A DNA stretch of 64,000 bases from Melioribacter sp051488665 (GCF_051488665.1 NZ_JBPSEG010000004.1:179738-243737); one strand, 5' to 3'; counted from the stretch's first letter, positions 7,301 through 15,699 are shown. The notes: generated from the sequence alone by a model not told the origin. Numbers and translations: made by a program.

Positions 7301-10198
7301 GAAGCCGGAAGAAGGAATTGTTACTGTGCCACTTCCCCAGGTAAGCATTCCTGTTGTCTGAGTAATTGCGCCTGCTGTAAATGTAAATGAACCAGTTACA
7401 TTCAGGTGATTAATACCCATTGCCAACGTGCCGGCAGTATTCTTAAAGGCAGAGCTTACCGTAAGTGTTCTTGCAGTCGGAGAAGAATCTTCATCGTCAG
7501 AATGCACTTCAACAGTACCTGAACTGTTTATAGTAAGCGTAGGTATTGTGTAATCTTTTTTAAGCAATACATTTGCGGCTGAATTTGTAAGCAGCATGCT
7601 GCCCGTAAATGTGCCTGCCTGAGCATTAACTGTAACATTAGCGCCAGAAACTATAAGATGCGTAGAAACTGTTACAGATGCAGAATCCCCCATGGTTAAA
7701 GAATTCGACACTTCAACTGTGTCAGTATTTATAGTAATTGTTTTAGTAGATAATCCTGCAGTACTTAAGTTAGGAACAACAAAGTCAGAACTTGTACTTA
7801 ATGTAACATCTGCAGTAGCGGCATTTAAGACCAGAGTACCGTTCGTAAACGAACCGTTATCAGTTCTTAAATAATTTGCGTCTTTTTGAGTATACTTAAA
7901 TCCGCCTGCATCTATACTACCTTTAACTTGGCTTGTTGCGCCTTTAACCGTTATATCGGAACCTAATACCAATGTACCGTCATTTAATGTAACTGCATTA
8001 ATTGGAGTAGCAACAGTAAGCGTCAATGTGCCTTTATTTAATGTAAGATTACCGCCGACCGTGGAAGTAGAACCCGGTATTGTAATAGATGCAGTTGGGC
8101 CAACAGTAGCATTACCTACTTCAATATTTCCCGTTACGGTACCGTTGCTTGCCAAAGTAACAGTTGCGGATGCGCCAGTTTTTGTGCTGGTTTTTTGTAA
8201 TTCTAAAACACCACTAATTACTTTAAGGTTAGAGGATGTAAATGTTGCGCCGTCTGCAGCTGGTTCAAAAGTCAGGTTATTAACGGTTGCAACATCGCCT
8301 GATGCTGTTGAGCCGTTAACAGCCGAGCCGCTGCCGGTAACTTCCAAAGTACCGTTAACTACAGCGCCTTTAATAGAGTGTGTTTTAGAATCACCAGAAA
8401 GTGTATAAATATTTCCGCTTACATCTAATGTATCGCCTGTATTAACAGTTAGTGTTCCAGCTATGGTAGAAGCAACATTAGGTCCTGTAACTGTTTTACC
8501 GCTGGCAACAGCTATTGTAACGTCATTTAAATTAGCAGCTAAATCATTCCATTCGTCGCCGGCTGTATAACTACTATCTCCAAGATAATACAAGCTTACT
8601 TTTGTGCCCGTGGCAACAGAAACCGAACCCGTCAAAGTTCCATCATTACCAAAATAAGCACTATCAGCCCCGGTGGTGTTTATTTTAATAATCGGGCTGG
8701 CGAGTGTACTTGAAAACGTAATTGTCTTTGTAGCAGCTACGTCAAAATAACTCTTGTTTATATATAAGATACCGGAAAAATTGATATCATCATTTACCGT
8801 AACGGAATCTTCTACAAGAATATTTCCAAAAGTTCCGCCGCCGGTGATTGTGCTATTATTTTGGAAAACAATAAATCCGTTTCCGGAAGTTGAATAATAG
8901 TTACCTGAATTAGTGAAAGTTTTATTTGCGCCTTTCATGTAAATATTATTGCTGCCAAGTTCGAGCTGTCCGCTGGTAATAGTCAGGTCACCATTCATTT
9001 CTACCGAGGCGGAAAGAGTAACTTTTTTGCCCGTACTTTTAGCTACCTCAAGGTTAAACAGAGTTAAATTGGCGCCCGGATTAAATACAACGTCATTCGA
9101 ACCGGAGAATTTAAGTAAATCGTTATCGAGCAAGAAATTGCCGACAGTATTATTAGTTCTGTATAAGTTACCTTTAATATCAATTGTTTTAGTAGAACCC
9201 GTTACAGTAAAAATACCGCTTGCTATAGTAAGATCGCCTTCTAAAGTTAAGTCATCTTTTACATCAAACGTACCCGTAAAGGAAGAAGGCAAGGATAAAT
9301 TAGGTAATGTTGCAACGTCTCCTGCAGTCGTTGTAATATTTTTCGAACCCGTTAGTTCAACAATACCGTTACCGGGCGTGCCGGCTGTAACTGAGTGAAT
9401 GTTTCCTAATTTAGTCAAAGTGATATCAGCCGTAGGAGCAATAGTTATTTTATACCCATTGGCAAATATTTTACCCGAGTTATCAATATCAGTTGTTACG
9501 GTAACATTGGAAGCAAGACTAAATGTACTGTTTGCATCCGTTTTAATTGTGCCTGCCAATACAGGAGTAGTAATAGTAACCTTTTTGTTTGAGCTCATTG
9601 CGCCTTCGAGAGTACCGCCTTTTAAGTCAGCGGGCAACTCTGCACCCGAATTAATATCAGCAGTATTCGTGTACTTAATATTAATTTTACCGCTGTAGGT
9701 TGGCGTGGTGTTAATGGTGCCGTCACCGCGTGTTAATGTAGCATTAGCGCCTAAAACTACATTTGCGCTCGAAATGTTTAATGTGCCGGCAGTTAATACA
9801 AGAGCAGAGGCTCCAGTACCAAGATTAAACACTCCGCCTGTAACGCCTAAATTAACAGTTTTACCGGAACCATTAACAGTAATACCGTTCGATATATTAA
9901 CAGTATTGCTGTTATTAAACACATAAGTGACAAATGTTAAAGACTTTGCAATACTAACATTTGTTTCCGTATATGTACCGGCTGCTACGTTGATAATATC
10001 ACCATCCGCAGCCTGACCAATGGCATAAGCGATTGTTGCAAAAGGCTGGCTTGTGCTCTTGCCATTATAAACATTAATATTATCGATACCTCCCGTTGAG
10101 TTCACGTACCAGTTAGTTTGGGCAAACGTAGAGCCCGCAACAAACGTGAACAAAACTACGAGGAACGATAGTTTTGTTAAAATGTTGTTTAACTTCAT
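4367..10198 (-). CDS. Giant beta-helical surface protein with dockerin, cohesin-like and T9SS domains
   Basis: 1943 residues from the ATG at 10198. This start is chosen because GGGAG lies upstream and a signal peptide begins there (MKLNNILTKL...STFAQ); a longer frame to 10270 lacks this. After the signal comes a pectin-lyase-like opening (about 28-75, WYVNSTGG...PFATIAYAI...DIINVAAGTY). Then come about 1300 residues of Thr/Asn/Ser-rich beta repeats with recurring GTLTV, LTLNG and GNLT motifs. Two cadherin/Ig-like repeats follow (about 1480-1660). A dockerin-like pair is at about 1666-1722: GDLNGNGQPGADDASLILK, then ADVNGDGIVGAYDAAWVLY, with Asp/Asn at loop positions 1, 3, 5 and 12. A cohesin-like domain (about 1730-1845) and a T9SS type A tail (about 1862-1943, NYPNPFNPTTNIKY) end the protein. 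It likely forms an extended surface fibre or adhesin. Its neighbours carry cohesin pairs, which suggests docking between the products; this is inference. Confidence 0.85.
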   Translation of the reverse strand: MKLNNILTKLSFLVVLFTFVAGSTFAQTNWYVNSTGGIDNINVYNGKSTSQPFATIAYAIGQAADGDIINVAAGTYTETNVSIAKSLTFVTYVFNNSNTVNISNGITVNGSGKTVNLGVTGGVFNLGTGASALVLTAGTLNISSANVVLGANATLTRGDGTINTTPTYSGKINIKYTNTADINSGAELPADLKGGTLEGAMSSNKKVTITTPVLAGTIKTDANSTFSLASNVTVTTDIDNSGKIFANGYKITIAPTADITLTKLGNIHSVTAGTPGNGIVELTGSKNITTTAGDVATLPNLSLPSSFTGTFDVKDDLTLEGDLTIASGIFTVTGSTKTIDIKGNLYRTNNTVGNFLLDNDLLKFSGSNDVVFNPGANLTLFNLEVAKSTGKKVTLSASVEMNGDLTITSGQLELGSNNIYMKGANKTFTNSGNYYSTSGNGFIVFQNNSTITGGGTFGNILVEDSVTVNDDINFSGILYINKSYFDVAATKTITFSSTLASPIIKINTTGADSAYFGNDGTLTGSVSVATGTKVSLYYLGDSSYTAGDEWNDLAANLNDVTIAVASGKTVTGPNVASTIAGTLTVNTGDTLDVSGNIYTLSGDSKTHSIKGAVVNGTLEVTGSGSAVNGSTASGDVATVNNLTFEPAADGATFTSSNLKVISGVLELQKTSTKTGASATVTLASNGTVTGNIEVGNATVGPTASITIPGSTSTVGGNLTLNKGTLTLTVATPINAVTLNDGTLVLGSDITVKGATSQVKGSIDAGGFKYTQKDANYLRTDNGSFTNGTLVLNAATADVTLSTSSDFVVPNLSTAGLSTKTITINTDTVEVSNSLTMGDSASVTVSTHLIVSGANVTVNAQAGTFTGSMLLTNSAANVLLKKDYTIPTLTINSSGTVEVHSDDEDSSPTARTLTVSSAFKNTAGTLAMGINHLNVTGSFTFTAGAITQTTGMLTWGSGTVTIPSSGFSIDNLTVNAAVDVGTKAFTVNKNLVLKNSLTTSADGKLTLGDGCLIERTASTATLAKLPAFGANTDVKYSTYTGPAVITTGKELPATVRNLTIVGGSTTPRGVTLNANVTVNGTLSLADTLTLGTKTVTMADGSTLELKIDGDKALDKAVAKAGSMMLVYNGATKTTARELGTPSSGAYPTYNGDITFKSDVQLDNKLTLNGNVKFDGGNFDINGKDVNVSGNVTQTSNGGIFVASSAAFLNFTGADNTTLSLNAKWTVDDKVKFRLAKSSNEATVTLSGGDLNFADSSATLYFQNGVLVTGSNTVVLKHSDNGLQPVQGFDRSGVTGTNASHIVGNVKKFIDPISSNAAIRLTRVEFPVGTAPASAPNYRPLALQFTTLPTSGFNLTVSHVAENPQGTNGFPITSGNLVITNYPDFYWLVKSDLTLQPSVSYDIEARAEGYTEFETDGIQNIRFVRRFDGNVNNQWVAQGGTSYDNFTDGTTPVVIVRGATGAISAQGARFTYSQLNKAPVVSHPADITVNEGDTVNVAWTVSDPDIGQTPSVAIIQKPSAASFNQSTNTLTWIVGYTDAGTHTIILSATDGSKTTLDTVVVTVNNVNRAPSFTATGAAVLADTTIKTNETLSFTYNAVDVDQDALTYSVSVPGFNGTATMSAQTGVLTLTPVTADAGNDYVVTVVVTDGTASDTTSATVSVMYSLAKGDLNGNGQPGADDASLILKYVVGTDTLNAEQMYAADVNGDGIVGAYDAAWVLYYVANGEFPTAKVSATMGTVEFGNAISENGVLSLPVTLMKAQGVLSVSAEIQLGDAVEFKNVAPRLPEGWVMFSNFENGVLKLALAGTTPLTDGDVALIGIALKDKEAAVNLTASAKLNDQIGGQMSVKVREIPTEFTVSQNYPNPFNPTTNIKYGIPQDAKVSLVIYNMLGQVVKTLVDQEQEAGYYTVRWDGTNDFGSRVSSGIYIYRITAGKYTSTMKMNLLK
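5033..5203 (-). other. Dockerin-type domain coding segment
   Basis: Encodes two 20-plus-residue F-hand-like calcium loops, each followed by a short helix (LILKYVV and AWVLYYVA), with a linker between. The second loop DVNGDGIVGAYD matches the dockerin pattern closely. The first, DLNGNGQPGADD, has Asn at position 5 and Gly at position 9, so its calcium affinity may differ. The family is known as the partner of cohesin in cellulosomes and in other scaffolds. Confidence 0.8.
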
Positions 10199-10304
10199 TT
10201 TTTTCTCCCTAATTGGTTGAGAAATATTTAACAATAAAAAGAATAACTTGATTAAAAGATTGTTTTGCACGCAAACAAACTTGTTTTGTTTGGGGTTTCA
10301 CGCC

Positions 10305-10334
10305 CTAAGTAGGTATTGGTTTTCTCATCAGCAT
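10305..10334 (-). other. Possible nine-codon leader ORF before the giant protein gene
   Basis: AAGGAGG lies four to five bases before an ATG at 10334 that opens nine codons (MLMRKPIPT) and then stops at 10305, about 107 bases upstream of the true start at 10198. The intervening RNA has a weak inverted repeat (CAAACAAAC/GTTTTGTTTG). It could be a translated leader, or a relic of an older start region. No amino-acid run suggests attenuation. Confidence 0.3.
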
Positions 10335-10619
10335 TTACCTCCTTGCTTTGTTTGTTAATAATTTGTTTGTTGTTTCGTTCATAATATATATGTAAATCAA
10401 ACTTTTACCGCGCTTTTAAAATCAAAATGTCAAAGAGCGCAATCCTTCCTTCCCGGTTCAGATTTACTCTTTGTTTTACAATAAGTTACAAAACTTATAT
10501 AGAGTTTTGGTTTAAAATATCAGAATCCCTCGTACTTGTCAACTCTTTTTTTAAATATTTTTTCATTATCGAAGCTTAAGATATAAATTTGGCGCCGTCT
10601 TGTCAATTAAAAAATGCGT
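10335..10619. other. Intergenic AT-rich upstream region of the giant protein gene
   Basis: No convincing gene is seen. On the minus strand TATATATTATG near 10385-10400 could supply a -10 box. The remainder is AT-rich without clear structure. Confidence 0.4.
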
Positions 10620-10830
10620 TAACCGTTCAACGTTTTGCGTTCAACGTTCAAGGTTCTTGGTTCAACGTTCGTTGTTACGAAGTAATCTCACACACTCATT
10701 CGAGTTTGCTTCGTCGTTCGCTTTGCTCTCTCCTCGCAAAGACAAAGTTTTGTTCAGAGTTTGCTTCACTCGCATTCTGCGGGGTCGCAAAGACCTACAC
10801 AATCTGTCATTCGTCATCACGAAGCAATCC
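10620..10830. repeat. GTTCAACGTTC microsatellite joined to family A hairpin repeats
   Basis: Bases 10620-10673 are built from GTTCAACGTT, GGTTCTTGG and GCGTTCAACG words, the same low-complexity type found inside rpiA at 11397-11498. Bases 10674-10830 are family A: GAAGTAATCTCACACAC, GAGTTTGCTTCGTCGTTCGC, CTCCTCGCAAAGAC, then GTCATTCGTCATCACGAAGCAATC. Confidence 0.8.
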
Positions 10831-10937
10831 AACAACCAAAACTCTTGTACGGAAAAATCTTCTGATTATTCCGCTTCCATTATATAAAGAACTTACGCGT
10901 CCTCCGCGGTTAAGTTATATTGCAACCGCCAGGCGCG

Positions 10938-11726
10938 CTAAGAAACGCCAAGTATTTCAACGCCGTCGTTCGAAGAACAGTAAACCGAATCTACGAGTTT
11001 ATTCAGAAATATGCCGTGTTCCACGATACCGGCTCTTTCATTCAATAAAGAGTTCAACTCGGCCGGATTTTCAATTTTTCCGAAATTGGCGTCTATAATA
11101 TAATTGCCTTCGTCCGTAACGAAAAATCCGCCGTCGTCGCCTTTTCTTATATTAGTTACAGCGCCGAGCGATTCGAGAAAATTAATTTCGCTTTCGAGCG
11201 CGAACTGCAGAACTTCCACCGGCACAAAGAACTTTTCGCCCAGTCTGCCGGATAACTTTGTTTTGTCGACAACAATCAATAATCTTTTGGTGTTCTGAGC
11301 GATCACTTTTTCCCTCAGCAAAGCGCCGCCGCCGCCTTTAATCAAATTCAAATCGCTGTCTACTTCGTCGGCGCCGTCGATTGTTATGTCAATTAAGTTG
11401 TTTCGTTCGGCGTTCTTCGTTCTTTGTTCAACGTTCAACGTTCGGGGTTCAACGTTCAATGTTCTTCGTTCAAAGTTCTTGGTTCTTAGTTTAAATAGTT
11501 GATTTAAGGACAGCAACGGGATTCCGTGTCCTGCGGCTAATTCTTCCGTTTTTTTTGAAGTCGGGATACCGTAAATATTTTTCAAATGTCCGTCCTTAAT
11601 TTTTTTAGCGATTTTAATGGTAGCAAACTTAGCCGTCGAACCCGTGCCCAGACCTACTATCATACCGTCTTTAACCTCTTCAACCGCCTTTTCAGCCGCA
11701 ATTTGCTTCAGCTTGCTATAATCCAT
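10938..11726 (-). CDS. rpiA: Ribose-5-phosphate isomerase A with an in-frame repeat insertion
   Basis: 262 residues; RpiA interconverts ribose-5-phosphate and ribulose-5-phosphate in the pentose phosphate pathway, in the cytoplasm. Family motifs are clear: GLGTGSTA (25-32), the DGADE catalytic loop (117-121), KGGGGALLREK with Lys130 and Glu139 matching the E. coli catalytic Lys94 and Glu103, then VPVEVL and the glycine-rich C-terminal half. The usual length is about 220-235. The excess is about 34 residues (77-110) between SLNQ and LIDITIDGADE, built from RTLNVEPRTLNVEQRTKN-type units that are direct translations of an intergenic repeat. The rest of the protein is intact, so it is probably active with a surface loop. 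The start has AGGA upstream. It lies alone between repeat clusters. Confidence 0.93.
   Translation of the reverse strand: MDYSKLKQIAAEKAVEEVKDGMIVGLGTGSTAKFATIKIAKKIKDGHLKNIYGIPTSKKTEELAAGHGIPLLSLNQLFKLRTKNFERRTLNVEPRTLNVEQRTKNAERNNLIDITIDGADEVDSDLNLIKGGGGALLREKVIAQNTKRLLIVVDKTKLSGRLGEKFFVPVEVLQFALESEINFLESLGAVTNIRKGDDGGFFVTDEGNYIIDANFGKIENPAELNSLLNERAGIVEHGIFLNKLVDSVYCSSNDGVEILGVS
11397..11498 (-). repeat. GTTCAACGTTC-type repeat inserted in frame within rpiA
   Basis: About 102 bases composed of GTTCAACGTTC, GGGTTCAACG, GTTCTTCGTTC and AAAGTTCTTGG words. They match the repeat at 10620-10673 and resemble those at 15738-15775 and 22620-22745. The length is a multiple of three and no stop is created in the coding frame. 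Confidence 0.85.
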
Positions 11727-11865
11727 GGTTTTATTCCTAAAAAATTTCGTGCCAAGTGGAAATAATTTGATTTCTTTAAAATATTCAATTTTTCGAAGAA
11801 AACAGGTGCGAAAAATTTTCGGGGTTTAAAAAATTTTTGCAGTTGCCTATTTATATGAGTGAATC

Positions 11866-12985
11866 TGTCATTACGAGTCCCGCTTTAGCAGGGCGAAGTA
11901 ATCTCATACACTCATTAGAGTTTGCTTCACTCGCTCCGCTCGTTCGCAAAGACTTATTTATGTCTGTACTGTCATTACGAGACCCGCTTTAGCGGGCGAA
12001 GTAATCTCACAGGTATTCATTTGAGTTTGCTTCGTCGTTCGCTTTGCTCGCTCCTCGCAAAGACTTGTTCGATCCAGCGTTCGTCATTACGAGTTACGCT
12101 GTAGCGGCACGAAGTAATCTCAATCAATTATTGTTTTTGAATAACAATCAAAAGTCAACCTCAGATTCTTCGTCGTTCCGTCTTCGTCGGGTCTCCTCAA
12201 AGTGAGGGATTAGGGATTAGTGACTGGGGATTAGGAAATTGTCATACTGAGTCTCGCTTTAGCGGGGCGAAGTAATCTCACCGCTATTCATGTGAGTTTG
12301 CTTCACTCGCTCCGCTCGTTCGCAAAGACATGCACAATCCACCACTTGTCATACTGAGTCCCGCCTTTGGCGGGAGGAAGTATCTCACCGCTATTCACAT
12401 GAGTTTGCTTCGTCGTTCGCTTCGCTCGCTCCTCGCAAAGACTTGTTTGATCCTGCGTTCGTCATTACGAGACCCCGCCTCTGGCGGGGCGAAGTAATCT
12501 CAATCAATTATTGTTTTTGAATAACAATCAAAAGTCAACCTCAGATTCTTCGTCGTTCCGTCTTCGTCGGGTCTCCTCAAAGTGAGGGATTAGGGATTAG
12601 TGACTGGGGATTAGGAAATTGTCATACTGAGTCTCGCTTTAGCGGGACGAAGTATCTCATTGGGATGCATTTGAGTTTGCTTCACTCGCTCCGCTCGTTC
12701 GCAAAGACTTACTTAGGTCTGTGATGTCATTACGAGTCACGCCTCTGGCGGGACGAAGTAATCTCACAGGTATTCATTTGAGTTTGCTTCGTCGTTCGCT
12801 TCGCTCGCTCCTCGCAAAGACTTGTTCGATCCAGCGTTCGTCATTACGAGTCCCCGCCTCTGGCGGGGCGAAGTAATCTCACCGGCATTCATTTGAGTTT
12901 GCTTCCCCCGCATACTGCGGGGTCGCAAAGACGGAGTTTTGTTCCGGATATGCTTCGCTCGTGATACTCGCCTGCAAGGACCGGC
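11866..12985. repeat. Family A hairpin-repeat array with a ~379-bp higher-order period
   Basis: Nine units in a row begin GTCATTACGAG or GTCATACTGAG, at about 11870, 11970, 12082, 12240, 12348, 12460, 12620, 12726 and 12840. Each carries a small hairpin (for example CCCGCTTTAGCGGG or CCCGCCTCTGGCGGG), then CGAAGTAATCTCA, then GAGTTTGCTTC...CTCGCAAAGACTT. Corresponding units recur about 371-380 bases apart, giving three copies of a three-unit block (about 11869-12239, 12240-12619, 12620-12960). Bases 12120-12240 and 12500-12620 look identical over most of their length, including GGGATTAGTGACTGGGGATTAGG. No gene is seen between 11727 and 13051. Confidence 0.85.
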
Positions 12986-13051
12986 GTTTGATCGGGTATA
13001 GTTATGTACTTAAAAGTACAACGAAAACCAGCAGAGCTATGATTTACGTTC

Positions 13052-14089
13052 TCACTCTTTTACGTCGAGTTTCTTTTCGAGTTCGAGCAATTCTTTTATT
13101 TTCATGTCGAGCAGTTGATTCTGCCTTTTTAATTCCCCGATTCTTTTTTCGATGTCTCTTTCGTATTCGACTTTGTTCCAATAGCCCCGTTCTTCGAAGT
13201 AGCCTTTAAAGAGCCAGTTATGTTTGAGAGCTTCCATATTTTCATAGAGACTCGAAGTAGCCATGCGGGCTTCGTCCGAAGTGCGCGTCAAATTCGAAAT
13301 AACCTGTTTGAGCGAGTCAGCCATTTTTTGGTCGCTCACCAGAACGCCGAGGACGCCTTCGCCTCTGTCGACTTTGTCGACCACTCTTTTAACGTCGTAA
13401 ATCGCCGAATCGACATTCGAAATAATCGATTTAATGCTGCCCGTCATTTCCACAATAATATCCGAGACGTCCGTCAATCGTTTGGTCACCTGCGTTAAAC
13501 TCCTGTCGGCATTTTGAGTAATGCTGACGGCCGATTCGTAGAGGCGGTCGTCGTTTACTATTTTACCAATAGTGCCTTCGCCTCTGTTCACTTTGGCAAT
13601 AATTTCAGCGAGGTCTCTTGTAAGGTCTTTCAAATAAGAAATAGTCGATTCGGTCTGTTCCATAATAACGGAAAGATTGAGAGGATTTTTCGATTTAATA
13701 ATGCCGCCGTTTTTAATAACCGGCTGATCTGCCGAGCCGGGCGTAATCGTAACGATCTTTTTGCCGACGAGTCCTTCCGTTTCAATCGACGCTTCGCTGT
13801 CGAGCCGTATAAAATGGACAAGGTCGTTGTCGATTCTCATAACCACTTCGACGTTTCCTTCTTCGTCGCCGACCAAAGAAATGGAGCTTACGCTTCCGAC
13901 GTCGTATCCGCTCAGCCGGACCGGAGCTCCGGGTTTTAAGCCTTCTATCTGGTCGAAATATGTTTTAATTTCGATAGCGCTAGTAAATAAATTTTCCCTG
14001 CTTCCGATAAGAAAGATTGAAATTATCAACAGTACGGTGCCGATAAAAATAAACAAGCCAAGCCGCGCGCCTTCGAGTTGTTTTAACAT
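13052..14089 (-). CDS. MlaD-family (MCE) substrate-binding protein
   Basis: 345 residues with one N-terminal membrane segment (about 9-29), then an MCE domain (about 38-118: YFDQIEGLKPGAPVRLSGYDVGSVSSI, LVGKKIVTITPG). A long alpha-helical or coiled-coil region follows (about 150-300) with NRGEGTIGKIVNDD and DRGEGVLGVLVSD repeats, and then a charged coiled-coil tail. MCE proteins carry phospholipids between the inner and outer membrane for an ABC transporter. It is the third gene of an operon: the ATPase ends 11 bases upstream and the permease precedes that. GAGGT lies six bases before the ATG. The long tail is typical of MCE proteins outside E. coli. The substrate is inferred to be lipid. Confidence 0.9.
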   Translation of the reverse strand: MLKQLEGARLGLFIFIGTVLLIISIFLIGSRENLFTSAIEIKTYFDQIEGLKPGAPVRLSGYDVGSVSSISLVGDEEGNVEVVMRIDNDLVHFIRLDSEASIETEGLVGKKIVTITPGSADQPVIKNGGIIKSKNPLNLSVIMEQTESTISYLKDLTRDLAEIIAKVNRGEGTIGKIVNDDRLYESAVSITQNADRSLTQVTKRLTDVSDIIVEMTGSIKSIISNVDSAIYDVKRVVDKVDRGEGVLGVLVSDQKMADSLKQVISNLTRTSDEARMATSSLYENMEALKHNWLFKGYFEERGYWNKVEYERDIEKRIGELKRQNQLLDMKIKELLELEKKLDVKE

Positions 14090-14099
14090 TACTACCTCG

Positions 14100-14837
14100 C
14101 TAAGCTTTAATTAATTCGTGACTGAAAAAGTTTTTAAGGAACGGGTCGTTCGATTTGGTTAATTCTTCGATCGTTCCTTCGTAAGCAATCTTAGCGTCTT
14201 TCAAAAAGATTGCCCTGTCGGCTATTATCTCCGCGCAGATCAAATCGTGGGTGACAATAACCGAAGTCATATTGAATTTATTTTGAAGATTGAGAATCAG
14301 TTCGCTGATTTCTTTAGATGTAATCGGGTCGAGACCCGTAGTCGGTTCGTCGTAGAGCATAAGCCGCGGGTCGGTAATAATCGAGCGAGCAAGTCCGATT
14401 CTTTTTTTCATACCGCCGGACAATTCCGAAGGCATTTTATCGATTGCATGTTCGAGCGAGACAAGTTCGAGCGTATATTCCACTTTATCGTTAATTTCCT
14501 TTTCCGTAAGATTCGGGAAATTCCTTTTGAGCGGGAAAGCCAGGTTTTCGCGAACCGTCATCGAATCGTATAGAGCCGCGCTCTGGAATAAAAACCCGAT
14601 GTTTTTTCTTACTTTGTTCAATTCGTTCAAATCGAGGTTGATAATACTTTTGCCGTCAATAATAATAGTGCCGCCGTCGGGATTTAATAAACCGATTATG
14701 CATTTCAGCAATACGCTTTTGCCCTGTCCGCTCCTTCCGAATACAACGAGGTTTTCTCCTTTGGAAACTTCGAGCGAGACGTCGTCGAGCACAATAAGTT
14801 GCCCGAAACGTTTACTAAGGTTTTCTATTTCAATCAT
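14100..14837 (-). CDS. MlaF-family ABC transporter ATPase
   Basis: About 245 residues. Walker A is GRSGQGKSVLLK, signature LSGGMKKRIGLARSI, Walker B RLMLYDEPTTGLDP, and the switch His lies in VTHD. This powers lipid movement by the MCE/permease complex at the inner membrane. The start at 14837 is preferred because its ATG overlaps the TGA of the permease gene in ATGA, the usual sign of translational coupling; a longer frame opens at 14858. It sits between the permease and MCE genes. Confidence 0.92.
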   Translation of the reverse strand: MIEIENLSKRFGQLIVLDDVSLEVSKGENLVVFGRSGQGKSVLLKCIIGLLNPDGGTIIIDGKSIINLDLNELNKVRKNIGFLFQSAALYDSMTVRENLAFPLKRNFPNLTEKEINDKVEYTLELVSLEHAIDKMPSELSGGMKKRIGLARSIITDPRLMLYDEPTTGLDPITSKEISELILNLQNKFNMTSVIVTHDLICAEIIADRAIFLKDAKIAYEGTIEELTKSNDPFLKNFFSHELIKA

Positions 14838-15643
14838 CCGAGAGTCGGCCATAACCACAACGTTATTTTTACCAAAATCATGTCAAATATCAAAATCAAA
14901 AGCGAAGCGAGCACTACGGCGGTAGTCGAAGCCCTTCCCACGCCTTCCGTTCCGCCTTCGGTTGTATATCCTTTATACGCGCCAACTATTCCCACTATAT
15001 AACCGAATACAAACGTTTTTGCAACGCCGGGAATAAAATCTCCGAATTCAATCGACCTTATCACCGAGTCGATGTAATAACGAAAGTTAATGCTTTCGGT
15101 AATAAGGATTGCCAGATACCCGCCGAAGATTGCAATGACAATAACATAAACAGTAAGAACAGGCAATATCATTGTTGTTGCGACAACGCGCGTAACCACG
15201 AGATATTTAAACGGATTAACTCCTGTTACTTCCATGGCGTCGATTTGCTCGGTGACTCTCATCGATCCGAGTTCCGCTCCGATTCCGGAGCTGACGCGTC
15301 CGGCAAAAATCAAGGCAGTTATAACCGGACCCAATTCCCTTACAACCGAGAGAGCAACCATACCGGGCAGAAAGTCCGAGGCGCCGAAACGCGCCATTAC
15401 AGGCTGACTCTGCATTGCAAGCACCAGCCCGATTATAAATCCGGTTACGCTTACTATGCCGAAAGTTTTTACTCCGAGTTCGTCCATGTGCTTTTTGATT
15501 TCGGGAATTTCATAGGGAGGCAAGAATGCCTGTTTGAAAAACTCCAGGTTGAAAACTGTTAGTCCCGTAATCGTAGCAAAAAAATTATAGACCTTGTCGA
15601 AGAAATTTAATTTTCTGCCGTATCTGTGTTTGGGTAGTTTCAT
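14834..15643 (-). CDS. MlaE-family ABC transporter permease
   Basis: 269 residues with about five to six hydrophobic segments. The family core is present: AMQSQPVMARFGAS, VVRELGPVITALIFAGRVSSGIGAELGSMRVTEQIDAMEVTGVNP read as separate conserved blocks, and the C-terminal GAYKGYTTEGG...VGRASTTAVV. First gene of the three-gene Mla-type operon, overlapping the ATPase start by four bases. Such systems maintain lipid asymmetry of the outer membrane. No MlaB or MlaC homologue is seen nearby. Confidence 0.92.
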   Translation of the reverse strand: MKLPKHRYGRKLNFFDKVYNFFATITGLTVFNLEFFKQAFLPPYEIPEIKKHMDELGVKTFGIVSVTGFIIGLVLAMQSQPVMARFGASDFLPGMVALSVVRELGPVITALIFAGRVSSGIGAELGSMRVTEQIDAMEVTGVNPFKYLVVTRVVATTMILPVLTVYVIVIAIFGGYLAILITESINFRYYIDSVIRSIEFGDFIPGVAKTFVFGYIVGIVGAYKGYTTEGGTEGVGRASTTAVVLASLLILIFDMILVKITLWLWPTLG

Positions 15644-15699
15644 TAATAATTAATTATTCCAAATCGCCTTTCCAAAATAGTAAAAGTATTTTATAGTTT

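Noticed and set aside
11866..12985. Regular hairpin units could suggest a CRISPR array
   Set aside because: Units are 100-160 bases, spacers are themselves conserved, and no cas gene is near; it is a composite tandem repeat.
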